Below, in pieces: positions 45,754-56,749 of a stretch of 64,000 bases of DNA; position 1 is the stretch's first letter, and each line of letters begins with the position of its first letter. A program made the position numbers and the translations under genes. The notes under the pieces were generated by a model. It was given only the letters and a program-made list of their open reading frames with translations. It ran no database searches and was not told the DNA's origin. The DNA comes from Simiduia agarivorans SA1 = DSM 21679 (GTDB lineage Bacteria > Pseudomonadota > Gammaproteobacteria > Pseudomonadales > Cellvibrionaceae). The stretch is from contig NC_018868.3 of assembly GCF_000305785.2 (NCBI RefSeq), forward strand, positions 3,704,270-3,768,269, read 5' to 3'.

Positions 45754-45778
45754 TAAGACCATTAAAAGGAGGAAACCG

Positions 45779-48082
45779 ATGGAAAAGTTTACCCGCGGGC
45801 TGCTCTGCGCAGCACTCGCTACCACCCTGGTGGCATGCAGTAATTCGACCACTGCGCCTGAAGCACATGCGTCGAAAACGATAATGCTGGCCGATTTCAA
45901 CAGTCCCACTGATGGCCTGCAGATTTCCACTGAAGGCGGGGCTGAGTTCACTCGCCTGGAATCGGGTGAATTGACCGTGACCTTTTCGCCCGTGGAGAAA
46001 TTTTCCAAGCTGATTCTGCAGCCCAGTACACCTTGGGATCTGTCCGGTCGCCCGGAGCTGAATCTGGCGATGGATGTGCAGAATATGAGTGAGGAATCCA
46101 TTCAGCTATATATCGGCTTTAAAAATGCGCAAGGGCGCGCCACCAACCATTCGGTGAATGTGGCTGCTGGTAGCACCAAAACGGTGTATGTACTGCTGGC
46201 GGGCCATGCCGCCAAAGTGGATCTGGGCTTTAAGCATTCGCGTATGCCCGCGTGGGAAAGCGATGATGCTTTAGCGTTCTTCCGTTATGGCGATGACCTG
46301 CTGGACTTGTCCGCATTATCAGAAATCTCTCTGTCGGTCAGGGGCAACCTCACGCCTAAACACATCCGGGTAGACAATATCCGCGCCCGGACCAATCCGG
46401 ACTATCCGTCCGATTTCCACAAGGGCTATGTGGATGCCTGGGGTCAGAATGCCAAAGTGGATTTCCCCGGAAAAATCCAATCTGATGAGCAATTGAAAGC
46501 GGCTGCAGATGCTGAACTGGCAGCGCTTTCCAAGTCCGGTTTGATGCCAGATCGCTCTCGGTTTGGCGGTTGGAAAGATGGCCCAAGATTAGAAGCTACC
46601 GGTTACTTCCGGCGCGAGAAGGTCGATGGAAAATGGTGGCTGGTGGATCCGGACGGTTATCTGTTTTTCTCCCACGGCCTGGCGAATGTGCGCCTCGCCA
46701 ACCTGAGCACCACTACCGGTATCGATTTCAAAGACGATTCGGTTCGCTATGTGGATCCGGATGCTGTCACTCCCGAAGATTCCATGGGGATGGTGAAGGT
46801 GTCGGATGCGGTGCGCGCAACCCGTTATGTGGCCAGTGAGTTGCGGCACAATGCTTTTACCTGGTTGCCAGGCTACGATGATCCCTTGGCCGATCATTAT
46901 TCCTATCGGCGCTCGGTGTTTCTGGGGCCGGTAAAATCCGGCGAAACCTACAGTTTCTATCGCGCTAATCTGGAGCGGCGTTACGGCGAGACCGAGCCCG
47001 AATCCTACATGCGGACATGGGAGCAGGTTACGCTTGACCGGTTTAATGACTGGGGTTTTACGTCTATGGGTAACTGGGTTGACCCTGCGTTTTATACCAA
47101 CGAGCAGGTACCTTACTTTGCTAACGGTTGGATTATTGGCAATTTCAAAACCCTGACCAGCGAGGTGAGCTATTGGGCTGATATGCCGGACGCATTTGAT
47201 CCGGAGTTTGTTCGCCGGGCGCAGGTGACCATTGATGTGATTGCCGAAGAAATACAATCGTCTCCCTGGTGTGTGGGTATTTTCGTGGATAATGAAAAAA
47301 GCTGGGGTTTGCGTGAAGGCACTATCAGCCAACGCTATGGTTTGATTCTGGATGCGCTCTCGAAAACTACTGCAGACAGCCCGGCTAAAGCAGCTTTCGT
47401 TACGGCATTGAAACAAAAATACCCAACTATTGAAGCGCTGAACGAGGCTTGGGGCACCGAGCTGTCCGGTTGGGCGGCACTCTCTGAAAGCCAGACATTC
47501 GATGCATTCCCAGAAGCATTTGTAGCGGATTTATCCATGATGCTGGAAATGTTGTCCGATCAGTACTTCCGCGTAGTGCATGACGCGCTGGAAAAAACGC
47601 TGCCCAACCATCTGTACATGGGCGTGCGCATGGCCAGCTGGGGTATGCCGGATGAAACCATCAAGGCATCGGTGAAATACAGTGACGTGCTCAGTTTCAA
47701 CGTATATGAAGAAGGTTTGCAGCCCAAACTGTGGTCTTTCCTTGATGAGATAGATTTGCCTGCGGTCATCGGTGAATTCCACATTGGCGCCACCAGCGAC
47801 ACCGGCCTCTATCACCCCGGCTTGGTACAGGCGGCCAACCAGCAAGACCGCGCTCAAATGTATCTGGCATACATGGAGAGCATCCTGGCCAATAAAAACC
47901 TGGTGGGCGCACATTGGTTCCAGTATGTGGATTCGCCCATTTCCGGCCGCGCCTTCGATGGCGAAAACTATAATGTGGGCTTTGTATCGGCAACCGATAT
48001 TCCTTACCCGGACATGGTAAAGGCGACGAAAGCATTTAATGCCTCCGTTTATCCCAAGCGCTACAAGCTGGGACGGAAGTAG
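45779..48082 (+). CDS. Second GH50 beta-agarase, lipoprotein
   Basis: A 767-residue GH50 enzyme, lipobox LVAC (Cys20), N-terminal CBM-like domain, catalytic barrel with predicted acid/base E506 (FVDNEKSWG) and nucleophile E666 (VIGEFHIG). It is a paralogue of the GH50 at 28745 (shared GGWKDGPRLEATGYFRREKV-type block, HWFQYVDSP, SGRAFDGENYNVGFVS). A strong AAGGAGG ribosome site precedes it. Unlike the first GH50 it has no operator of its own and sits at the end of the halogenase-SapC-MFS-lactonase chain. Confidence 0.92.
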   Translation: MEKFTRGLLCAALATTLVACSNSTTAPEAHASKTIMLADFNSPTDGLQISTEGGAEFTRLESGELTVTFSPVEKFSKLILQPSTPWDLSGRPELNLAMDVQNMSEESIQLYIGFKNAQGRATNHSVNVAAGSTKTVYVLLAGHAAKVDLGFKHSRMPAWESDDALAFFRYGDDLLDLSALSEISLSVRGNLTPKHIRVDNIRARTNPDYPSDFHKGYVDAWGQNAKVDFPGKIQSDEQLKAAADAELAALSKSGLMPDRSRFGGWKDGPRLEATGYFRREKVDGKWWLVDPDGYLFFSHGLANVRLANLSTTTGIDFKDDSVRYVDPDAVTPEDSMGMVKVSDAVRATRYVASELRHNAFTWLPGYDDPLADHYSYRRSVFLGPVKSGETYSFYRANLERRYGETEPESYMRTWEQVTLDRFNDWGFTSMGNWVDPAFYTNEQVPYFANGWIIGNFKTLTSEVSYWADMPDAFDPEFVRRAQVTIDVIAEEIQSSPWCVGIFVDNEKSWGLREGTISQRYGLILDALSKTTADSPAKAAFVTALKQKYPTIEALNEAWGTELSGWAALSESQTFDAFPEAFVADLSMMLEMLSDQYFRVVHDALEKTLPNHLYMGVRMASWGMPDETIKASVKYSDVLSFNVYEEGLQPKLWSFLDEIDLPAVIGEFHIGATSDTGLYHPGLVQAANQQDRAQMYLAYMESILANKNLVGAHWFQYVDSPISGRAFDGENYNVGFVSATDIPYPDMVKATKAFNASVYPKRYKLGRK

Positions 48083-48258
48083 TTGCTATTGCGCTGATTG
48101 TTTTTTTCAATGCTTTAGCCGAAGGTGGCGTTCAGTTTTTCTGATCGTCATCTTCAATTTTATCCAACGCTGTTTTCGATTTTTCTTGGTAACGCTTCGC
48201 TATAGTTCTCCGCAGGATTCAGCTGTTCCTGACAACAAACCTGATAATGGAGAGCTTT

Positions 48259-50463
<2,205 letters not shown>

Positions 50464-50480
50464 TATCAGCAAGCGAGCAA

Positions 50481-50570
50481 CCAAAGTACCAAGGGGTCTG
50501 GCGCGACCCGGTCTGGCGTGACCCGGTCTGGCGCGACCCGGTCTGACCCCCTTGGGACTTTGGTTTTTTT
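50481..50570. repeat. Long hairpin with three 15-bp tandem repeats in its loop
   Basis: Arms 50481-50498 (CCAAAGTACCAAGGGGTC) and 50545-50563 pair with one mismatch and one extra base, and a T run follows. The loop holds three tandem copies of GTCTGGCGCGACCCG (50496-50510, 50511-50525 with one change, 50526-50540) and a partial fourth. It lies between the convergent katG and flavoprotein genes and probably acts as a terminator in both directions. Confidence 0.7.
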
Positions 50571-52429
50571 TACATTTCCTGAATCACCCGCCAGGCGGCG
50601 TCGATGGCGCCATCGACGTAGGCGAAGGCTTCGGAGTCGGAATTGCCGATGTGGATATTGCCGAAGGGCTTGCGGGCAAGTTCGTGCGGGGCTTGGCCGG
50701 GCGCATAGTCCGGGTCGAACAGGTCCACGTATTCGTAGGCGTAGCCGTGGGGCCAGCGGTTAACGGTAATGCCGGCAATGTCTTTGTCTGCGTTGAAACC
50801 AAATGGGCCAAGTGCTTCGTTCAGCTGATTCACAGCTTCGCGTTCAAAATCTGCAAAACTCAACCCCAGCAGCCGATAGCGTCCGAGCCGGTATTGTTCT
50901 TTGGCCGTGAGGCCGGTGCCCAGTTGTTTGGGGTAGTAGGGCAGGTGAAGTACCACGGGTTCATCGGCCGATTGAGGGTATTGGTAGCCACCCATGGTGA
51001 CCGGAAAGTCCATCGATACCCAGGTGTAAAACGCGCGCGGGCAATTGAATTCGGAAACGCCCGCTTTGTGAAACGCACGCCAGTTATTGAGTGCCACGTT
51101 CACATACGCCATGGGCACTTTTACCTGTTCTTTCAATTTTGCTTTTTGCGCTGGGGGCAATGTCGGGCACAGGTGTGGGATGATGGCGTTGTAGCAGGCC
51201 AGCACACAGTGGCGGGCGTGTACCTTGTGGCTTTTTCCGTCTTTGACGTACACCACACGGGTGCCTTGGGCGCCATTCTCTGCATTCACCGCAGTGGCGT
51301 TCAGGCGGATGCGCACAGCTTGGTTTTCGGTATCGAGTTTTCCGTAATCAAACGCCGCCGACACCACGTCTTCCATGCTGTTGCCTGGGGCAATGCCAGG
51401 TATTAACTGGCGCACCAGAAGACGGGCAATACTGGCGTTGCCGTCGGGGAAATGAAAAATGTAGGGCTCGTTGCCGTGTTCTAATTCGGGTTCGGGCAAA
51501 TTCAGCGCCGCCATCCCGGGCAGACCGTTGCGCCAGGCTTCCAGCGCGGAAATGGCATCGGTGCCGAGCCCCCACCAGCCATCGAGCCGTTCCTGCACCA
51601 GATCCAGCACTTTGGCTGGCATCTGCAAGTGTTCGGTGAGGCAATGGCTGTAACTCACAGTGCGCAGATAGCTGAGTTTCTGTGCATCGGTTTTTCCTGG
51701 CAGCCAGTCTGTGTTGCCGGTCAACAATACTTTCAGTTTTTGTTTTTCGTGATCAGAGAGCGGAAACTGATTCAGATATTGATCTGTGATTTTTGCCGGA
51801 TCAGTGCCGGTACGCCAATTGTAGATCTGGTCGTCACTGATCAGGTGGCTGCTGCCGAAATGGGCGCTGTTCAGAAACAGGCCGGCCTTGAGTTGGCGCT
51901 TAGTGAAGTAGTCCTTATCGTAGTAATCGTAAAAGCGCTCGGTTTTTATACCAAGGGCGAGCAGCAGCCGTTTGGCAGCGTCGCTGTAGCTGGCCGGTGA
52001 ATCGATGGATTGACTGCCGCCGTAGCCGAGCAGGGTTTTTCCGCCGGCGTTGAATTCATTGCGTTTGGCGTGGCCGCCAAAATCGTCGTGGTTGTCGAGA
52101 ATCAGGATGCGTTTGTCGCGCCCGTACTTGGCCTGATAAAACCAGGCGGTGGCGAGCCCGCTGATACCGGCACCCACAACCACCAGATCGTAAGGCGCAT
52201 CGGTGCTGGCTTCGGGTACCGGCCATTTCACGCCTTCCCGGGCGAGGCCATGGGCCACTTCAAAGCTGCCGGGGTGAGCTCCTCTCAGCCCGGTTTTTGC
52301 CGGCGGGTAGGGTGGAATATCGGCCCAACTTGGCACGCTGCCGGCCATTGCACTGGCCACTAAGGTGCCCTGGATAAATTCGCGCCGGTTGATGCCGGGG
52401 CCGAGCGGTAATTTATTCTTGCGTGGCAT
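50570..52429 (-). CDS. Tat-exported flavin amine oxidase, spermidine dehydrogenase-like
   Basis: A 619-residue FAD protein with a twin-arginine signal (NRREFIQGTLVAS, cut near WA-DI) and a dinucleotide-binding loop VVVGAGISGLATAW at about 85-98, followed by DFGGHAKRNEF. Length and layout fit the periplasmic spermidine-dehydrogenase-like amine oxidases. Start ATG 52429 has GGAGGTGA 5 bases upstream; GTG 52435 is less likely. It overlaps the preceding cupin gene by 17 bases, so the two are coupled. Substrate not established. Confidence 0.75.
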   Translation of the reverse strand: MPRKNKLPLGPGINRREFIQGTLVASAMAGSVPSWADIPPYPPAKTGLRGAHPGSFEVAHGLAREGVKWPVPEASTDAPYDLVVVGAGISGLATAWFYQAKYGRDKRILILDNHDDFGGHAKRNEFNAGGKTLLGYGGSQSIDSPASYSDAAKRLLLALGIKTERFYDYYDKDYFTKRQLKAGLFLNSAHFGSSHLISDDQIYNWRTGTDPAKITDQYLNQFPLSDHEKQKLKVLLTGNTDWLPGKTDAQKLSYLRTVSYSHCLTEHLQMPAKVLDLVQERLDGWWGLGTDAISALEAWRNGLPGMAALNLPEPELEHGNEPYIFHFPDGNASIARLLVRQLIPGIAPGNSMEDVVSAAFDYGKLDTENQAVRIRLNATAVNAENGAQGTRVVYVKDGKSHKVHARHCVLACYNAIIPHLCPTLPPAQKAKLKEQVKVPMAYVNVALNNWRAFHKAGVSEFNCPRAFYTWVSMDFPVTMGGYQYPQSADEPVVLHLPYYPKQLGTGLTAKEQYRLGRYRLLGLSFADFEREAVNQLNEALGPFGFNADKDIAGITVNRWPHGYAYEYVDLFDPDYAPGQAPHELARKPFGNIHIGNSDSEAFAYVDGAIDAAWRVIQEM

Positions 52430-52862
52430 CCTCACCTCCCGTCGGTGAGTAGATCACATACACTTTTTTGTAATCCGTGGATTCCCACACGCCGGTCCAT
52501 TCTTTGGGCAGGAGCACGGCGTCGCCGGCATTGATTTCGGTGACAGTGCCATCCGTTGATGTGAGTGTGACCTTACCTTCCAGAAACCACATGAATTCAT
52601 CCACGCCATAGGGTTCGTTCACTGTGAACTTACCGGCGTTGGCCTGATACACCCCGGCGGTAACCTTTTGATCCGATGAGGTGAACATCAAAGCATCTCG
52701 CGCGGCCTGAGGGCCCTTGTCGGTGTGTTCGGTGTAGGGCTTGCCCGCTGCTGCCAGCAGTGCGTCGGGAACGGCATTGGCCGGCAGCAGAACGGGTTGG
52801 GGGGAGGCGGCTACCGTGCAGGGCAGTAACAGCAGGAGTATCTGGAGTGTGCGTTTGATCAT
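52413..52862 (-). CDS. Exported cupin-domain protein
   Basis: A 149-residue protein with a signal peptide (about 1-19) and one cupin barrel of the Cupin_3/EutQ-like type (VNEPYGVDEFMWFLEGKV in fragments FMWFLEG and GDAVLLPKEWTGVWE). It lacks an obvious HxH metal set. First in a two-gene unit with the amine oxidase, which may act on a related compound. Function unknown. Confidence 0.7.
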   Translation of the reverse strand: MIKRTLQILLLLLPCTVAASPQPVLLPANAVPDALLAAAGKPYTEHTDKGPQAARDALMFTSSDQKVTAGVYQANAGKFTVNEPYGVDEFMWFLEGKVTLTSTDGTVTEINAGDAVLLPKEWTGVWESTDYKKVYVIYSPTGGEDATQE

Positions 52863-52982
52863 AGGGCGCCCGTGATTTTTGGATTAGATTGGTCTTTGTC
52901 CCTAGACTAATGCTAACGCGTAATACTTGCCCTGCCCAAATCGGGGTAGAGTAGCGCAGCATTCAATATACGGAAGAAATTT

Positions 52983-54326
52983 ATGCGTTGTACGCCGATC
53001 AAATTGCTGTCCCTGTGTGCGAGTGTCGTTTTACTGGCGGCCTGCGGCGGTGGAGGGGGTGACGGTCACAGTCACCCGGTGCCGAATGTCCCCGATACCA
53101 ATGAGGTGACCGCCACTTCGGTGTCGGGCAGCGGGTGTTTTAACAATCTGGCCGGTAATTATCCCTGTCTGCACGTGTCCATGGTCTCTGGCCTGGATTT
53201 CAACGTGCAGGCATCCGATATCTGGGGCTGGCAAGACAATGTCAATGGTGATGATTACGCTTTTCTCGCGTTGACCACAGGCACCGCGTTTATCCGGATG
53301 ACCAATCCCGAGCAGCCCGAATTTGTGGCTTTTCTCCCGTCCGCCACCGGCAGTTCTGCCTGGCGTGATGTGAAACTGATCAATGAGCACGCAGTGGTGG
53401 TCAGCGAGGCGGTCGGTCACGGCATGCAGGTGGTACACATCAAAGATCTGGTGAATCGCAGCGGCGGTGAAACCATTGCGCCCATTTACCACTACACCCA
53501 GTTTGGCAGCGCCCATAATGTGGCGGTCAATGAGGACTCCAAGTTCGCCTATGTGGTGGGCTCGAATACCTGTAATGGCGGCTTGCACATGATTGATATG
53601 AACGACCCGCACATGCCGGTATTTGCCGGTTGTTATGGCGGCGACGGCTATACCCACGATGTGCAGTGCGCCACCTATTGGGGGGATGACCTTGATTACC
53701 GGGGGCGGGAGATTTGTCTCGGCGCCAACGAGGACACCCTGACCATTGTGGACGTCACCGATAAATCCAGCCCGGTATTGGTTGCCAAACGCAGTTACCC
53801 GCAAGTGAGTTACACCCACCAGGGTTGGTTAACCCAAGACCACAATTATTTTGTGCTGGGTGATGAAACCGATGAGACCAGTTTTGGCATCAAAACCCGG
53901 ACAGTCATTTTTGATACCCGCGATCTGGATAACCCCGTTTATATCAGTGCGTTCAATAACACCACCAACAGTATTGACCACAACCTGTACGTGAAAGACA
54001 AGCACATCTATCAGGCGAATTACACCAGTGGCGTGCGCATTTTGCGTCACGGGAATCTGGCCCAGGCGCAATTGCGCGAGGTGGCGTACTTTGACACCTG
54101 GCCGCAGAACAACAGCGCGGTATTTGATGGTGTCTGGAGTGTGTTTCCCTATTTCGACAGCGGACTGATCGTCACGGCCAATATCAGCGGCCGGTTTTTT
54201 ATACTGCAACCGGATCTCGGCGCTATTCCGGAATGCGATGATACGCTGGATAACGACGGGGATGGCGATGTGGACTTTCCCGCCGACAGTAGCTGCTCCA
54301 GCGCACAAACAGAATTTGAAAATTAA
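52983..54326 (+). CDS. Choice-of-anchor B (LVIVD-repeat) lipoprotein
   Basis: A 447-residue lipoprotein (lipobox LAAC, Cys about 21, then a Gly stretch) with a beta-propeller-like body of LVIVD-type repeats (DDYAFLALTTGTAFIRMTNPEQPEFVA region, LHMIDMNDPHMPVFAG, LTIVDVTDKSSPVL, VIFDTRDLDNPVYIS). The C-terminus holds a calcium-type acidic stretch (DNDGDGDVD). Surface-exposed role of unknown type. One base overlaps the frame leading to the GST. Confidence 0.75.
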   Translation: MRCTPIKLLSLCASVVLLAACGGGGGDGHSHPVPNVPDTNEVTATSVSGSGCFNNLAGNYPCLHVSMVSGLDFNVQASDIWGWQDNVNGDDYAFLALTTGTAFIRMTNPEQPEFVAFLPSATGSSAWRDVKLINEHAVVVSEAVGHGMQVVHIKDLVNRSGGETIAPIYHYTQFGSAHNVAVNEDSKFAYVVGSNTCNGGLHMIDMNDPHMPVFAGCYGGDGYTHDVQCATYWGDDLDYRGREICLGANEDTLTIVDVTDKSSPVLVAKRSYPQVSYTHQGWLTQDHNYFVLGDETDETSFGIKTRTVIFDTRDLDNPVYISAFNNTTNSIDHNLYVKDKHIYQANYTSGVRILRHGNLAQAQLREVAYFDTWPQNNSAVFDGVWSVFPYFDSGLIVTANISGRFFILQPDLGAIPECDDTLDNDGDGDVDFPADSSCSSAQTEFEN

Positions 54327-54358
54327 TGGCGCAATTGAATTCAGACGAGGACGTAAGC

Positions 54359-54979
54359 ATGAGCAAAATCAAAGTGGTGTATTTTGATGTGGATGGCGGG
54401 CGCGGTGAACCTATCCGGATAGCCCTGCATGCAGCAAAGCTGGCATTCGACGACGAGCGTTTCAGCTTCAGTGAATTTCCCTCGGTCAAAGCGCGCACGC
54501 CTTTTGGTCAGGTGCCGGTGGTGGAAATGGATGGCGACATGCTCACCCAGTCCAATGCGCTGTGCCGGTATTTCGGCCGGCAAGCGGGCCTTTATCCCGC
54601 CGATGCGTTTCAGGCCTATTTGTGTGACGAAGCCATGGATGTGGTGGAAGACATTACCCATAAACTCACCAGTACCTTTGGTCTTGAAGGTGAGGCGCTG
54701 AAAAAGGCGCGCGAAGCGATTGCGCAGGGGCCGATGAAAACGGGCCTGGAGTGGATGAACAAACGCCTGGCGAAAACCGGTACCGGTTATTTTGCAGACG
54801 GCAAGCTCACCGTGGCCGATCTCAAGGTTTACTACCTCACACGCTGGATCGCATCCGGCATGCTGGATCATATACCGTCTTCATTAGTGGCAGATGTGGC
54901 GCCTTTGGTCGCGGCGCATATCGAGACGGTCGCCAGTGATGAGCGGGTGAAAAGTTACTACGCCAGCCGGCAGGGTTGA
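54359..54979 (+). CDS. Glutathione S-transferase, sigma-like
   Basis: A 206-residue cytosolic GST: N-terminal thioredoxin fold (KVVYFDVDGGRGEPIRIALHAAKL, with Tyr and Arg near the active site; PFGQVPVVEMDG; TQSNALCRYFG with the Glu/Gln-Ser glutathione motif) and a helical C-terminal domain. The GEPIR pattern is that of sigma-class enzymes. Start ATG 54359 has GAGGA 8 bases upstream; the longer frame to 54326 is unlikely. Confidence 0.8.
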   Translation: MSKIKVVYFDVDGGRGEPIRIALHAAKLAFDDERFSFSEFPSVKARTPFGQVPVVEMDGDMLTQSNALCRYFGRQAGLYPADAFQAYLCDEAMDVVEDITHKLTSTFGLEGEALKKAREAIAQGPMKTGLEWMNKRLAKTGTGYFADGKLTVADLKVYYLTRWIASGMLDHIPSSLVADVAPLVAAHIETVASDERVKSYYASRQG

Positions 54980-54980
54980 A

Positions 54981-55868
54981 TTACTGGGTGGCGATGCACT
55001 GCTGCCCGGCAAAGCAAAGTTCGAAGTAAGGCCAGAAGGGGCTTTGGTAAAAGCTGGGCGTCAGCGTGCCGTCTGCGCGCATGGCCGCCAAAGCATCGCG
55101 CAACGGCGCTACCCAAGGGGCATTGGCGGCTTTGTGGGAAACATACAGATCTGCGCTGACATCAAATAAGGGCAGGGCAATGCGCAGTTGATCGCCGGCA
55201 AAGCCGGTGGCGTGCATGGCAAAAAGCAGGGATTGTTTGGTGGACGCCATGGCGTCGATGCGGCCCGCTTTCAGCATTCGGAGTGCCTGATCCACGTGGG
55301 GTATGCTCACGCGTTTGAACGCGGGGTTATTGTCAAACGCGGGCCCATACTTGGAGCCTCGCACCTGACCCACAACCATGCCGGCAAAATCTTCGAGGCG
55401 CTCGAATGTATGGGGGTTGTCTGCCAGCACCACGATGACCACGGGCACAGAGAGCACCTGCCCCAGTGATGTGGCGACTTCATCGGCCATAGGGCTTTTG
55501 AACATGACCGCCACATCGGCACTGCCCGATGCGACCGCGTGGATCACCCGCGGGTAGGGTTGGAGGTGATTCTGGTAAGCAATGCCGGCACGCTCGAACA
55601 GGCTGCGCTGAAAATCCACCAGCATGCCCTGCATAGTGCCCTGATCGTCCATAAAACCCCAGGGTTCCACATCTGAAGTCACTACCCGCGGGGTCGGGAA
55701 GGGCACCGTATCCGACACTGCGCCGGCGCCTTGCTGTTCCGGCGATTTACTGCAGGCGACCAGCGCAACACAGCAGGCCAGCAACAGGTAAACGATGGCC
55801 CGTGGCCCGGTGAATCGGTCAGAATGCTTGGACTGTGCCACTTGACTGAAAACGGCTTGGGCGGGCAT
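54981..55868 (-). CDS. Substrate-binding lipoprotein of the SBP_bac_3 type
   Basis: A 295-residue periplasmic-binding-protein-like lipoprotein (lipobox LVAC at about residue 36-39, after a long N-terminal stretch). Family pattern: VEPWGFMDDQGTMQGMLVDF, ADVAVMFKSP, VGQVRGSKYG, ALRMLKAGRIDAM. No permease or ATPase genes are next to it, so it may be an orphan sensor or binding protein. Starts closer to the hydrophobic segment are possible. Confidence 0.65.
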   Translation of the reverse strand: MPAQAVFSQVAQSKHSDRFTGPRAIVYLLLACCVALVACSKSPEQQGAGAVSDTVPFPTPRVVTSDVEPWGFMDDQGTMQGMLVDFQRSLFERAGIAYQNHLQPYPRVIHAVASGSADVAVMFKSPMADEVATSLGQVLSVPVVIVVLADNPHTFERLEDFAGMVVGQVRGSKYGPAFDNNPAFKRVSIPHVDQALRMLKAGRIDAMASTKQSLLFAMHATGFAGDQLRIALPLFDVSADLYVSHKAANAPWVAPLRDALAAMRADGTLTPSFYQSPFWPYFELCFAGQQCIATQ

Positions 55869-55964
55869 ACCGCGGTTTTCCTCTCGCTCAGCTGCGATAG
55901 CGCGTACCGGTTGGGGAATGGCGCTGGCTATTCGTTATTATGTAAAGACTAGCTGATAATAACC

Positions 55965-56663
55965 ATGCAACACTTTATTGCCCAGTTCGATGGCGTACTC
56001 AATACCGATCAATGCAACAGTCTGATCGCCCGTTTTCAGCAGGATACCGCCCGCACGCCCGGGCGCACCGGCGCGGGTGTGGATATTGCGAAAAAAGACA
56101 GTACCGACCTCTACTTGTCCGGTTTGCCCCATTGGGCGGACGTTTGCGCGGATTTGAACCAGCTGCTGCTGCGCGCAGTGATGCAATATGCGCGCGCATT
56201 TCCCCACTTGTTGGTGGGCGCGCTGTCGCCAAAAGTTCTGAATGCGGCCGGCCAGCCGGAAGACCTCCGGCCGGATCAGATACCGGCGTTACCCGATGCT
56301 GCGCTCGCCGGCATCGTGCAGTCCATGTATGCCTTTGATGACATCAACCTGCAATCCTACCGCGCCGGCACCGGTGGCTATCACCACTGGCACTCGGAGC
56401 ATTACCCGCACCCCACAGATGCCAGTCAGCGCAGCTTGCGACGGGTTTTGTTGTGGCTCTTGTACCTCAATGATGTGGATAACGGCGGCGAAACGGAGTT
56501 TCTTTACCAGGGGGCAAAAGTCAGCCCCAAGGCCGGCCGGCTGGTGTTGGCACCCTGCGGTTTTACCCATACTCATCGCGGCTGCGTGCCCGTTTCCAAT
56601 GACAAATATGTGCTCGCCAGCTGGGTCATGTTTAAAGAGGCCAAGGCGCTATATGGACAGTAG
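55965..56663 (+). CDS. 2-oxoglutarate/Fe(II) oxygenase, prolyl 4-hydroxylase-like
   Basis: A 232-residue dioxygenase-fold protein. Candidate iron ligands are the histidines in GGYHHWHSEHYP (a HxE-like variant of HxD) and the distal His in FTHTHRG; RLVLAP and the downstream Asp-rich LNDVDNGGETEF strand fit the family. Substrate unknown. It stands alone, between the binding protein and ahpF. Confidence 0.75.
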   Translation: MQHFIAQFDGVLNTDQCNSLIARFQQDTARTPGRTGAGVDIAKKDSTDLYLSGLPHWADVCADLNQLLLRAVMQYARAFPHLLVGALSPKVLNAAGQPEDLRPDQIPALPDAALAGIVQSMYAFDDINLQSYRAGTGGYHHWHSEHYPHPTDASQRSLRRVLLWLLYLNDVDNGGETEFLYQGAKVSPKAGRLVLAPCGFTHTHRGCVPVSNDKYVLASWVMFKEAKALYGQ

Positions 56664-56702
56664 CCGGGTCTGACCATTCGGCCATGGCCGCCTGCAGGAC
56701 AT

Positions 56703-56725
56703 AAAAAACGGCCCCGAAGGGCCGT
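56703..56725 (-). terminator. Terminator of ahpF
   Basis: On the minus strand a 7-bp stem (ACGGCCC/GGGCCGT) with a 4-nt loop is followed by six T residues. Confidence 0.85.
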
Positions 56726-56749
56726 GCAAAGGAGGGGTAATGGTCTTGC

